From: a virus
Length of the DNA stretch: 55,568 bases
Virus record (IMG/VR): IMGVR_UViG_3300009157_000022
Location: 1 to 55,568 of that record
Strand: one strand, 5' to 3'
Shown here: positions 4,746-12,981 of the stretch, one piece after another
How positions within the stretch are numbered: the first letter of the stretch is position 1
Layout of the letters: every line of letters begins with the position of its first letter
Translations under genes and position numbers: made by a program
Notes under the pieces: model-generated
Database searches by the model: none
The model's input: the letters and a program-made list of their open reading frames with translations, nothing else
Told to the model about the DNA's origin: nothing

Positions 4746-7093
4746 AACTCCGCGAGTATCAAGAGCGCGCCATCAGCGCGCTACGGGCAGAGTACGCGCG
4801 CGGCAAGCGTGCACCTTGTCTCGTCTTGCCTACAGGTGCCGGTAAGACCGTCATTGCTGCGGAAATCATTCGCGCGGCCATGGCCCGGAAAAACCGGGTC
4901 CTGTTCCTCGTCCACCGTCACGAACTCCTGGGTCAGTCCGTCGCCAAGCTCGAGCAAGCGGGCGTGACCGACCTGCGCATCATCCGCGCTGGCAACGATC
5001 AAGGGTCACCGACCGCGCCCGTCACTGTCGCGTCGATCCCGACCCTGACCCGATGGACATCCCGGCAGCCCGCCGCCGAGCTCGTCATCGTTGATGAGGC
5101 GCACCACGTCGTCGCCAAGACCTGGCGCAAGCTGGCGAACCACTACGCGGCATCGCTCATCCTTGGACTCACGGCCACACCTCAACGCGCAGACGGCAAG
5201 CCACTCGGTGACATCTTCGATTCGCTCGTCGTCGGCGCCACCGTTCGCGAACTTACCGACCTCGGTCACCTCGTGCCGTGCCGCGTGTTCGCCCCGCCGC
5301 TGGTGCTCGAAACCGCACAGCTCGCGCTGTCGCCGGTCGAGGCGTACATCAAGCACGGCGAGGGGCAGCGTGCGGTGATTTTTTGCGTCACCGTTGAGCA
5401 CGCACAGCGCGTCGCCGACGAGATGAACGCAGCCGGCGTACCGACCGGCGTGGTCAACGGCGAGATGGCGAAAGGCGACCGCCGCGACGTTCTCGCCCGC
5501 CTCAACACCGGCGAGATCCGCGCGGTGTCGTCGATCGGCGTGCTCACCGAGGGATGGGATTGCTTAGACAGCGAGACCGAGATCCTAACATCGCGCGGAT
5601 GGAAAGGCCGGGGGCGAGTCGCTGTCGGCGATATCGTTTACTCGATCAATAAACAAACCGGACAGATGGAGATGGTTCCTGTCGATCGCTACGTTGAACG
5701 ACCCGTCAACGACGGCGAGCGGATGATTTCGATCCGAAGTCAACATGTGAACGTCCGAACAACGGAGGGGCACGAGTTCCACATTAAATACCGTGACCCC
5801 AGCACGGGCGGAGCGTTGTCGCGAAATTGGTTGACGGTTACGGGCGCTAAACTCGTCGAGCGGCGCAGTTCATACGCGCTGCCTCTTTCGGCGCCCCCCG
5901 CGTCCCCCCCGATCGGGGTTGATCTTACCGACGACGAACTGAGGTTGATCGCGTGGTTCATAACCGATGGCGGATTCGAGGGCGGAAGTTTCTGCATCTC
6001 GCAATCGAAGCATTACCGCGACGAGATCAGGACGTTGCTCACGCGACTCGGCCTCGACTTCAGCGAACGAATCAGGAAACCGAGCAACAGCGGCTACAAA
6101 AACGGGAAACCGGTGCACGTGTTCCGCATTCCGAAGGGAACCGGACGCGGAAATAACAAACGTAACGGATGGATCGGGTACGCGGCGTATCTCGATAAGA
6201 ACGTTTCGCCGCTCCTGCACGGCATGTCTGTCGTGCAGTTCGATGTGTTCTGGTCGGAACTCCTCAAGGGTGACGGCGAAAGCGTCGGCAAGCGCGGATG
6301 GCTATGGTGCGATCGCATCTCTCAAGTCAACGCGTACATGGAGATGGCGCTCGTGCGTGGGTTGACCGCGACCTACTCCGAGCGTGTCACCAAGAACAAA
6401 AAGACTGTCTATCGGATTTCTGTTCGCCCGGCGCAATGGATCGTTTCCGATCCTGCGGACAGACGGAGCGCACGAGCGACACTCGAAACGCCGTCGCCGA
6501 GCGAGGTTGTTTGGTGCGTCACGAATCGCAACTCGACAATCGTCACTCGTCGTGGTGGCAAGGTTGCAATCATCGGCAACTGCCCAGCTGTCGCCGTCTG
6601 TATCATGGCGCGCAAGCCGCAACACGCCGGGCTCTATTTGCAGATGGCGGGACGCGTGCTCCGTCCAGCGCCCGGCAAGACACACGCGACGCTGATCGAT
6701 CTATGCGGTTCCGTGCACGACCACGGCACGCCGGACATGGATCGTACGTACACGCTCGACGGTCGCGGTATCTCCAAGGTCGACCGCGATCTGATTCGGC
6801 AGTGCCCGACGTGCGGCGGCGTGTTCAAGGCGGGACCAACAGCCTGTCCGTTGTGCGGATTCACGATGCCGCGGCGCGAGATCGATCTGCCAACGTCGCT
6901 TGGAATCGGCGTCGTCGACCTATCGACGCTGCCGCGACTGGCGCCACGCGCGTGGACGCTGTCGATTCAAGCGAAATATCCCGGAACGTGTCGCGGCTGC
7001 CGTGGTCGGATCGCGGTGGGTGACTCGATCTATTGGATCAAGGGCGAGGGCGCGAGGCATGCGGACTGTGAAGCGGCGAGGGCCAGCGCGTGA
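4742..7093 (+). CDS. DEAH-box SF2 helicase containing an intein
   Basis: GTG 4742 overlaps the upstream stop as GTGA. The 783-codon frame contains a 340-residue intein (274-613), so the mature helicase has about 443 residues. SF2 motifs are intact: Q-like LREYQ at 3-7, Walker A PTGAGKT 30-36, DEAH 118-121, motif III TATP, and, after the intein, motif VI QMAGRVLRP. The C-terminus adds two zinc-binding regions (CPTCG...CPLCG and CRGC...C). ResIII/UvrB-like helicases of this type occur in many phage replication modules, where they probably remodel replication or recombination intermediates. The intein sits between motifs V and VI, so splicing is needed for activity. The VRR-NUC and VapE genes follow with 4-bp overlaps. 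Confidence 0.9.
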   Translation: MKLREYQERAISALRAEYARGKRAPCLVLPTGAGKTVIAAEIIRAAMARKNRVLFLVHRHELLGQSVAKLEQAGVTDLRIIRAGNDQGSPTAPVTVASIPTLTRWTSRQPAAELVIVDEAHHVVAKTWRKLANHYAASLILGLTATPQRADGKPLGDIFDSLVVGATVRELTDLGHLVPCRVFAPPLVLETAQLALSPVEAYIKHGEGQRAVIFCVTVEHAQRVADEMNAAGVPTGVVNGEMAKGDRRDVLARLNTGEIRAVSSIGVLTEGWDCLDSETEILTSRGWKGRGRVAVGDIVYSINKQTGQMEMVPVDRYVERPVNDGERMISIRSQHVNVRTTEGHEFHIKYRDPSTGGALSRNWLTVTGAKLVERRSSYALPLSAPPASPPIGVDLTDDELRLIAWFITDGGFEGGSFCISQSKHYRDEIRTLLTRLGLDFSERIRKPSNSGYKNGKPVHVFRIPKGTGRGNNKRNGWIGYAAYLDKNVSPLLHGMSVVQFDVFWSELLKGDGESVGKRGWLWCDRISQVNAYMEMALVRGLTATYSERVTKNKKTVYRISVRPAQWIVSDPADRRSARATLETPSPSEVVWCVTNRNSTIVTRRGGKVAIIGNCPAVAVCIMARKPQHAGLYLQMAGRVLRPAPGKTHATLIDLCGSVHDHGTPDMDRTYTLDGRGISKVDRDLIRQCPTCGGVFKAGPTACPLCGFTMPRREIDLPTSLGIGVVDLSTLPRLAPRAWTLSIQAKYPGTCRGCRGRIAVGDSIYWIKGEGARHADCEAARASA
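5561..6580 (+). mobile_element. Intein with LAGLIDADG-type homing endonuclease
   Basis: The element is 340 codons long, from Cys (CLDSETEILT, block A) to Asn (VAIIGN, block G), followed by Cys+1 of the C-extein. Block B is VRTTEGHEF. Two degenerate dodecapeptide motifs mark the endonuclease (LRLIAWFITDGGF and FWSELLKGDG). Block F is VWCVTNRNSTIVTRRGGK. The residue before the terminal Asn is Gly rather than the usual His, which occurs in some active inteins. Removing it joins LTEGWD directly to CPAVAV, a normal SF2 motif V region. Codons are visibly more AT-rich than the exteins, which suggests recent transfer. Confidence 0.9.
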
Positions 7094-7422
7094 CCGAAGG
7101 GCAACTCCAGGACGCAATTCGTCTCGCTCTCGGCAGCGATCCGGACCTCGTGTTGTGGCGAAACAACGTCGGAATGGCGTGGATGCGCGACGGAAAACCC
7201 GTCAGGTTCGGCGTCGGCGGACCGGGCGCAGCTGACCTGCTCGGCATGTTCCGCGGTCGCTTCGTCGCGATCGAAATCAAAACACCGACCGGCCGACAGT
7301 CGCCCGAACAGCAACGATTCGAGGAACTGGTTCGGCGACGAAACGGCATCTACGTCGTCCTGCGCTCGGTCGATGATGCCAAGGCGTGGCTAGCACAACT
7401 CCGCACCGAGGTAGCAGCGTGA
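7090..7422 (+). CDS. VRR-NUC domain nuclease
   Basis: GTG 7090 overlaps the helicase stop as GTGA. The 110-residue product is a stand-alone VRR-NUC domain: N-terminal EGQLQDAI helix, then GGPGAADLLGMF, the catalytic pair in FVAIEIKTPTGRQSPEQQRF (E-x-K), and a C-terminal VDDAKAWL helix. These PD-(D/E)XK enzymes cut branched DNA. Together with the helicase it probably processes Holliday junctions or forks during replication. Confidence 0.9.
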   Translation: MTEGQLQDAIRLALGSDPDLVLWRNNVGMAWMRDGKPVRFGVGGPGAADLLGMFRGRFVAIEIKTPTGRQSPEQQRFEELVRRRNGIYVVLRSVDDAKAWLAQLRTEVAA

Positions 7423-9551
7423 TCATGTCCGACGCCGACGCCACCCATCAGACCGCGCTCAACACATCGATCGCTCGGTTCACCGACCTGTTCAACGTCG
7501 ACGTGGCCGAACAGATGGACGTTCCCTGGGAACGCGTCCTGTCCTGGCTCGAGACCAAACCGACTACCCGATTCACCGATCGCTGTCCAGGATGGAGCCC
7601 GGTCGTCTACGATCCGGCCCGTCGAGCTCGCGAGAACATCAAAGCCGTTTACGGCCTCGTCCTCGACTACGACAAGAAATCCACCTGGGATGCGGTCGTG
7701 TCGCTGTGGCAATCGTTCTACGGCCTGGTCTACACGACCAAGTCCCACAACATCGGCGCGCACCGGCTCCGCGTCGTGCTGCCACTGTCGCGCACGGTCA
7801 CCGCGGACGAATACGCCCGGCTGTGGATCTGGGCCGCGCGTCGCTCGCAGTCCGTCGACGTCGTCGCCGACTCCCAGGCCAAGGACGCGTCACGGTTCTG
7901 GTACGTGCCGACGATGCCGGACGGCGACGCATGGCGCACCCAGCGACTGACCGGCGCAGCGATCGACGTCGACGCCACGCTGCCACTGGTCGAACAGCCA
8001 CCGCTCCGCGTGATGCACCCGCCGCCGCTGGTGACTACAGACATGAAGGCGACGCGAGCGCGGGCATACCTCTCCAAGATCCCGGGCGCGGTGTCCGGTG
8101 ATCGTGGACACACCCAGACATTCAACGCAGTCGCGCCCGTGATGCTCGGGTTCGACCTCGACGTCGATACCACGCTGTCAATCATCGCCAGCGACTACAA
8201 CCCACGCTGCGATCCTCCGTGGAACGAAAAACAACTCGCCCACAAAATACAGTCCGTCGCAGTGCGCTGTCAGCGCGAGCGTGGCTACCTACTCAAAGCG
8301 GACGCTCGACCGATCTACTCGACACAACACGCCGCCGCCGCTGCTCCGCCGCTGCCGGACGAGCACGACGTCGATTGGCGCGCGGGATGCGCGTTCAAGT
8401 CCGACGGGTTCACGTTCAAACGCGCATACGTCAACGTGCAGCGATTCGTGTGTCATCACCCCGACTACCGCGGGCGGTGGACGCTCAACGAGATGACCGG
8501 CGACGTCTGGATCGATGGGGCGCCCATGAAAGAGACGCTCGTCCACGACATCCGAGCGCACGCCGATCACGTGCTCGGGTACTCGCCGACGCCGTCCGAC
8601 GTGCACGCCGCGATCGCAAAGGCGGCTGAGCAGCGCCCCTTTCATCCGATTCGACAATACCTCGACTCGATCAACTGGGACGGAACCCAACGCCTCGCAT
8701 CCATGGCGCTCGACTATCTCGGATCGGATTCCAAACTCCACGCCGAGATGATTCGTCGCTGGATGATCGGGGCCATCGCACGAGCTCTTGAGCCAGGATG
8801 CAAGCTCGACACTGCTCTGATGCTGTTCGGTAAACAGGGATTCTTTAAATCGACGTTCTTTGCGATCCTCGGCGGACAGTGGCACTCGGACTCTGCCATT
8901 GATATCTCCAACAAAGACTCCTTCCAGCAGATTCACGCGGCATGGATCTATGAGTTCTCCGAGCTCGAGAACGTGGTCACCGGCCGTGCGGAGTCCCGGC
9001 TCAAGGCGTTCATGACGTCCACCCACGACATGTTCCGCGCACCCTACGCGCGCAGCGTCGTGCGCAAGGCCCGCGGGGTGGCGCTGTGCGGCTCCACGAA
9101 TCGACAGGAGATCCTGACCGACGACACCGGGTCGCGCCGGTTCTGGATCGTCCCGGTGGCTGGCCCGATCGATCGCGAACAGCTCGCCCATGCTCGGGAT
9201 CAGCTCTGGGCCGAGGCGCGCGTCGCCTACGAATCACAAGAGCCGTGGTGGTTCGACCGAAAGCTCGACGAGGAGCGCGAGGAATCGAATATCGAGTTCG
9301 AGAACGAAGATGTATGGCTGGACACAATTGCCGACTTCATCGCGGCACCCACGGTTGCGGAGGTTTCAATCTCGGCGCTCTTGCGGGATGCGCTCAAGCT
9401 TGACGCGGCACGCCAGGACCGCGCGGCCCAAATGCGTGTCGCGAGGATCCTGAAGACGCTTGGGTGGGAGCGGCAGCGCGAATCGACCGGCGACAGGCGC
9501 TGGCGGTACATCCGGCCAGGAACACAGCGGCGGTGGGGGTTCCAGTCGTGA
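7419..9551 (+). CDS. Primase-polymerase/VapE-type helicase fusion
   Basis: GTG 7419 overlaps the nuclease stop as GTGA; ATG 7425 is an alternative. About 710 residues. The N-terminal ~300 residues look like a primase-polymerase region (GLVLDYDKKSTWDAV, then HRLRVVLPLSRTV and SRFWYVPTMP). The C-terminal half is a VapE/VirE helicase domain with WDG, Walker A GKQGFFKS near residue 470, ISNKDS, WIYEFSELEN (Walker B) and the arginine-finger region TGSRRFWIVPV. The layout is typical of phages and satellites in which one protein opens the origin and primes DNA synthesis. An AT-rich region follows directly. Confidence 0.85.
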   Translation: MIMSDADATHQTALNTSIARFTDLFNVDVAEQMDVPWERVLSWLETKPTTRFTDRCPGWSPVVYDPARRARENIKAVYGLVLDYDKKSTWDAVVSLWQSFYGLVYTTKSHNIGAHRLRVVLPLSRTVTADEYARLWIWAARRSQSVDVVADSQAKDASRFWYVPTMPDGDAWRTQRLTGAAIDVDATLPLVEQPPLRVMHPPPLVTTDMKATRARAYLSKIPGAVSGDRGHTQTFNAVAPVMLGFDLDVDTTLSIIASDYNPRCDPPWNEKQLAHKIQSVAVRCQRERGYLLKADARPIYSTQHAAAAAPPLPDEHDVDWRAGCAFKSDGFTFKRAYVNVQRFVCHHPDYRGRWTLNEMTGDVWIDGAPMKETLVHDIRAHADHVLGYSPTPSDVHAAIAKAAEQRPFHPIRQYLDSINWDGTQRLASMALDYLGSDSKLHAEMIRRWMIGAIARALEPGCKLDTALMLFGKQGFFKSTFFAILGGQWHSDSAIDISNKDSFQQIHAAWIYEFSELENVVTGRAESRLKAFMTSTHDMFRAPYARSVVRKARGVALCGSTNRQEILTDDTGSRRFWIVPVAGPIDREQLAHARDQLWAEARVAYESQEPWWFDRKLDEEREESNIEFENEDVWLDTIADFIAAPTVAEVSISALLRDALKLDAARQDRAAQMRVARILKTLGWERQRESTGDRRWRYIRPGTQRRWGFQS

Positions 9552-9867
9552 TCCTGCCCGTCCCACTTAGGTCGAGACGGTCCAATCTGAAATCAATCAG
9601 GTTGGGTCACGGTCAACCGGATGATTATTATACCTATATCTCTGTTCTGTCCCAACGTCCCAACCTTATTGAATCTAAAGAACTTCATAATAATAAAACA
9701 TATAATAGTCCTGGACCCCTGTTAGGACGGGACAAGCGGACGGATTCGGTAGATTCATATTGTGAATTCAATAGCCTATCGTCCGTCTCTACCGTCGGGA
9801 CAGGTTGGGCGGCCGAACGCCGTTCGCGCCATGTTGTCACGGTCGGTCTCACACATCTGGGTGTACT
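9552..9867. other. AT-rich intergenic island, candidate replication origin
   Basis: This 316-bp gap is the only clearly AT-rich non-coding stretch in the replication module. Runs such as GATTATTATACCTATA and CATAATAATAAAACATATAA lie at about 9621-9710. It contains an inverted pair GGTTGGG (about 9600) / CCCAACC (about 9658), two near-copies of CTGTCCCNACG in opposite orientation (about 9646 and 9797), and the palindrome ATTCA tattg TGAAT (about 9752). Repeated GTCCCAAC words could be iterons. No gene is visible in it. Confidence 0.5.
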
Positions 9868-10590
9868 GTGAGCCGGCCTACATTACACCCGGGCAAGTGG
9901 GAGGATGTCCTACCTGGCATCACATGCTCCGCGCTGATCACCGATCCGCCCTACTCAGCGCGCACCCACGCCGCTGTCACCACCCGCAACGATGACACCG
10001 ATCCGGCCGGCCTGACCCCTGCCTACGCCCCGTGGACCCCGGATGACGTCCACGCGTTCGTGCGCTCGTGGTCAGCGCGCGTTTCCGGCTGGATGGTCTG
10101 CCTTTGCGATGACGAGCTGATCCCCGCGTACAGGGCAGCCTATGAGTCCGTGGGCCGGTACGCGTTCGCGCCGGTTCCCTGCGTGATCCGCGGCATGTCC
10201 TGTCGCATGCAGGGGGATGGACCATCGAGTTGGGTAGTCTACGCCATGGTGGGCAGGCCTCGAACCGAGGCGTTCGTGGGCGGCTGGACGAATCCGGGAG
10301 CGTACGTGGTCGGGGCCGAGGGCAATGGGCGCGCCGGCGGATCACCCCGAGGCGGAGGGCGCGGCAAACCGGCTGCGCTCGAGCATGCGCTGGTGCGGGA
10401 CTACTCGCGACCCGGCGACCTGGTCTGCGACCCGATGGCGGGGTGGGGTGGGTTCATGGCCGCAGCGCTGGCGCACGGCCGTCGCGCCGTGGGCGCGGAG
10501 ATGGACGCGGATGCGTATCGCGAGGCCGTGAGGCGACTCAAGAGGCCATTGCAGATTGATATGTTTTCGACACGAGAGGTGGAGTCATGA
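9868..10590 (+). CDS. DNA N4/N6 amino-methyltransferase
   Basis: I chose GTG 9868 because the upstream frame is not protein-like. The 240-residue product has motif IV DPPYS near residue 30 and motif I DPMAGWGGF near residue 190, so the order is IV before I, as in beta-class enzymes. AEMDADAYREA follows as the SAM-binding strand. The DPPY tetrad predicts methylation of adenine N6 or cytosine N4. No restriction enzyme is adjacent, so it probably protects phage DNA. It is coupled by ATGA to 10587. Confidence 0.85.
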   Translation: MSRPTLHPGKWEDVLPGITCSALITDPPYSARTHAAVTTRNDDTDPAGLTPAYAPWTPDDVHAFVRSWSARVSGWMVCLCDDELIPAYRAAYESVGRYAFAPVPCVIRGMSCRMQGDGPSSWVVYAMVGRPRTEAFVGGWTNPGAYVVGAEGNGRAGGSPRGGGRGKPAALEHALVRDYSRPGDLVCDPMAGWGGFMAAALAHGRRAVGAEMDADAYREAVRRLKRPLQIDMFSTREVES

Positions 10591-10859
10591 AAGCAGCCAA
10601 AGCACTAAAACAAATGCGCTTCGACAACCTCGAGGCAGCCAAGCGAAACAAAGAACTTCTACTCAGCGTCGTTGCCGAGCGCCAGCGTGTCGTCGAGATC
10701 GCGCAGGCGATCGGGACGGACTACCGCAACGCGATGAACGATCTCCACGTCGCGGTGGGCGTTTGGCGCGAGCACGCGCCGGGTGTGCGCCCTGACGACT
10801 TGGCGATGATCGAGCGGAAGCTCGGGCTCGTCGCGACGGAGGTGGTCCATGCCGAGTAA
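10587..10859 (+). CDS. Hypothetical helical protein, 90 aa
   Basis: ATG 10587 overlaps the methyltransferase stop as ATGA. The product is mostly helical and charged (KALKQMRFDNLEAAKRNKEL). The segment VVEIAQAIGTDYRNAMNDLHV resembles a small HTH-like pair of helices, but the match is weak. It may be an accessory protein of the methyltransferase or a regulator. Confidence 0.6.
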   Translation: MKAAKALKQMRFDNLEAAKRNKELLLSVVAERQRVVEIAQAIGTDYRNAMNDLHVAVGVWREHAPGVRPDDLAMIERKLGLVATEVVHAE

Positions 10860-10992
10860 GAAAAGATCTGTATCTGTCACCGCCGAATCGTACGAGCGTA
10901 TCCGTGCTCTGGCGAAGCGTGAGGGTGTACCGCCCGGGAAACTGATCGAGCGAGCGCTGGACAGCGTCGCGCCGAACGGATCCAAGCCATGA
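10849..10992 (+). CDS. Small ribbon-helix-helix (CopG-like) protein
   Basis: The frame 10849-10992 encodes 47 residues. After MPSKK comes a beta-strand (RSVSVTAE) and two helices (SYERIRALAKREGVP, then PGKLIERALDSV), the exact layout of a ribbon-helix-helix DNA-binding domain. It overlaps the upstream gene by 11 bp and the next gene by ATGA. Such minimal proteins act as dimeric repressors. Confidence 0.7.
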   Translation: MPSKKRSVSVTAESYERIRALAKREGVPPGKLIERALDSVAPNGSKP

Positions 10993-11213
10993 CGCCCACC
11001 CAACGCACCACCTACGGCGCCGTCGAGCTGCTCGCGATCTGTGCCAGCGGTACCGGCGAGACCCTGCGCGAGATTCACGATCGGCTGGGATTCACGCGGC
11101 CGGATTCGCTGCTGCTCGCACGTCGCGCGCTCGTCGCCTCACTCGGTTGCGGTAACTGGCGTGAGACCAGAGCCGAGGCCGAAGCGAAGTTGCGATGCGG
11201 GGAGATCCGATGA
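10989..11213 (+). CDS. Hypothetical protein, 74 aa
   Basis: ATG 10989 and the stop at 11213 both take part in ATGA overlaps. The sequence TLREIHDRLGFTRPDSLLLARRALVAS could form an HTH, but this is weak. Its own start context is the one that the HNH gene now follows, so it is the gene originally located upstream of the nucleotidase. Confidence 0.55.
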   Translation: MTPTQRTTYGAVELLAICASGTGETLREIHDRLGFTRPDSLLLARRALVASLGCGNWRETRAEAEAKLRCGEIR

Positions 11214-11782
11214 CGCGCGTACTCCTCGACTGCGACGGTCAGGCCGCGCTTCCGGGTGTTCTCGTTGACCCGGCTGTTGCCGCTCGTAGAGCACGGAATC
11301 GCGCGACCTACCAGCGTCGAGCAGACGATCATCTTGCGAAGGTCTATGAGTGGCGCGACCAGAACCCGGAGAGAGTGGCCGCGCACCGCAAGAAGTGGTG
11401 GAAGAAAAATAAGGCTCGCGTCACTCGTGAGCGTGCGGCTAAGCGCGTTGCGGCCTATGCAGCGAACCCAAGGCAGTGGTGGTTGACGGAGACGTTTCGC
11501 GCGGCACGCGTTCGTGCTCGGCGCGAAGGGTTTCCGTTTGACCATGAGATTCCCGATCTCGTTCTGCCGGACATTTGTCCGGTCCTCGGGATCGAGATCT
11601 TCTACTACGCAAAGCGCGGCAAGCATGCACCGAACAGCCCGTCACTCGATCGCATCGTTCCCGATCTTGGCTACGTCGCTAGCAACCTCCGCGTGATCTC
11701 AAATCGCGCGAACACGCTAAAGAACAACGCCACGCTTGACGAGATGCGCCGTGTGCTTGCGGACATGGAGCGCCTACGATGA
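11210..11782 (+). CDS. HNH homing endonuclease fused to the nucleotidase start
   Basis: ATG 11210 overlaps the upstream stop as ATGA. The first ten residues (MTRVLLDCDG) are the start of the neighbouring deoxyribonucleotidase, after which the sequence changes to a basic linker (residues 20-85, many Arg/Lys). The C-terminal HNH-like domain has CPVLGIEIFYY, SLDRIVPDLGYVASNLRVIS and NRANTLKNNAT, the pattern of phage HNH nucleases. It ends in an ATGA overlap with the intact nucleotidase. The element seems to use the translation start of the gene it invaded. Confidence 0.85.
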   Translation: MTRVLLDCDGQAALPGVLVDPAVAARRARNRATYQRRADDHLAKVYEWRDQNPERVAAHRKKWWKKNKARVTRERAAKRVAAYAANPRQWWLTETFRAARVRARREGFPFDHEIPDLVLPDICPVLGIEIFYYAKRGKHAPNSPSLDRIVPDLGYVASNLRVISNRANTLKNNATLDEMRRVLADMERLR

Positions 11783-12339
11783 CACGCGTCCTTTTGGATT
11801 GTGATGGGATTCTTAGTGACTTTATCTCTGCCTATCTGCGCATCGTCAACCGCGTCACCGGCTTGCGGTTCGTTCCCGAGCAGGTCACCGAGTTCGACAT
11901 CAACAAGTCAATCGGCCTGTCGGCGTCCGACGCGTCGCTCGTCAAGCGCGCCGTCGGTGAATCGCCCGCGCTGGCGACCGCGCTCGCGGTGTATCCGGGG
12001 AGCCGCGACGGGGTCGCTGCGCTGCAACGGATCGCGGATGTCTACGTCGTCACGTCGCCGTGGAACTCAAATCCGACTTGGACCCATGACCGTGAATGGT
12101 GGCTCCAGAAGCACTTCGACATCCCGGCAAAGCGCGTGATCCACACGGCGGCCAAGCACGTGTGCCGTGGTGACGTGCTGATCGACGACAAGGTATCGAC
12201 GGTGCAGCTGTGGCGCGCAGAGTATCCAGACGCGTTGGGTGTCGTGTGGTCGACGCCGCACAACCAGAACGACAGCGACGCCGGTCCCCGAACGAACGAT
12301 TGGAGCGAGCTATGCGAACTGATACGGCGGAGATCGTGA
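11779..12339 (+). CDS. 5'(3')-deoxyribonucleotidase (HAD superfamily)
   Basis: The 186-residue product has HAD motif I DCDGILSD at residues 7-14 (nucleophile Asp and acid/base Asp), motif II VVTSPW, and motif III/IV KRVIHTAAKHVCRGDVLIDDK. It fits NT5C-type phage nucleotidases that adjust dNMP pools. The first 10 codons duplicate the start of the HNH gene at the protein level, but 8 of the 9 codons after ATG are written with different synonymous codons, and the first ~60 bp are unusually AT-rich. It is coupled by GTGA to the next gene. Confidence 0.85.
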   Translation: MTRVLLDCDGILSDFISAYLRIVNRVTGLRFVPEQVTEFDINKSIGLSASDASLVKRAVGESPALATALAVYPGSRDGVAALQRIADVYVVTSPWNSNPTWTHDREWWLQKHFDIPAKRVIHTAAKHVCRGDVLIDDKVSTVQLWRAEYPDALGVVWSTPHNQNDSDAGPRTNDWSELCELIRRRS

Positions 12340-12686
12340 CCCCGGCAGAGGCGGCGGTCCGGTGGCTAGAGCACAGCCCGAACGATCGGTCGCTCGCCGA
12401 TGCGTTCGCGCGCGAGCTCCTGGACGTCCAGAGCAAACTCGAGGTGACGCGCCAAGACAACCGGCGGCTCGTCCACGAGGCCGAGCGAGCACGTGAGGCG
12501 CGCGACATCGCGCAGGCCGCGAGTGCACAGCGGGTGTGGCCGGTCGCCGTACGGTGCGACGGGGCGCGATGTCCGAGCGCTTTGGCGTTCGACCCGATGC
12601 CCGACGAGGATGCACTGGCCACGGTGGTGTTCGCACTCGGGTGGGCGACGACGCCGAAGGGGCACTACTGTCCGAGGTGTCGATGA
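12336..12686 (+). CDS. Hypothetical protein with C-terminal Cys pairs
   Basis: I chose GTG 12336 because it makes a GTGA overlap with the nucleotidase stop; ATG 12312 is in frame upstream. Residues 20-65 are helical and charged (coiled-coil-like), and the C-terminus carries a CDGARC...CPRC pair that could hold zinc. It probably binds nucleic acid or a replication partner. No named family. Confidence 0.55.
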   Translation: MTPAEAAVRWLEHSPNDRSLADAFARELLDVQSKLEVTRQDNRRLVHEAERAREARDIAQAASAQRVWPVAVRCDGARCPSALAFDPMPDEDALATVVFALGWATTPKGHYCPRCR

Positions 12687-12937
12687 CGGAGCGCTCCGCG
12701 TACCAGAAAAGGCGCCGCGACGATGCTCGAGCTCGAGGTCTGTGCGGGCAGTGCTGTCTCCGGCCGGCGCTGCCCGGGATGTTCCGCTGCGAGATGTGCC
12801 GCGCCGGGGAAGCCGGCAAGGCCGCGCGCGTTCGCGAAATGCCCTACCCGACACCGCCGTGGTGCACTGAGTGTCTCGCCGCCGGCTTTCATCGGGCCGA
12901 GTGCAGCGGAGATCTCCGGCTCCGCAGGACGGGCTAG
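12683..12937 (+). CDS. Cysteine-rich zinc-finger protein, 84 aa
   Basis: ATG 12683 overlaps the upstream stop as ATGA. After a basic stretch (YQKRRRDDARARGLCGQC) there are several Cys pairs: CGQC, CEMC, CTEC and a single C. This predicts two zinc sites. Similar Cys pairs appear in the 12982 protein, so the two may be related modules. Confidence 0.6.
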   Translation: MTERSAYQKRRRDDARARGLCGQCCLRPALPGMFRCEMCRAGEAGKAARVREMPYPTPPWCTECLAAGFHRAECSGDLRLRRTG

Positions 12938-12981
12938 CGACTCACTACTACATATCGGCACGGTGTCTCGCGGAGGGGTGA

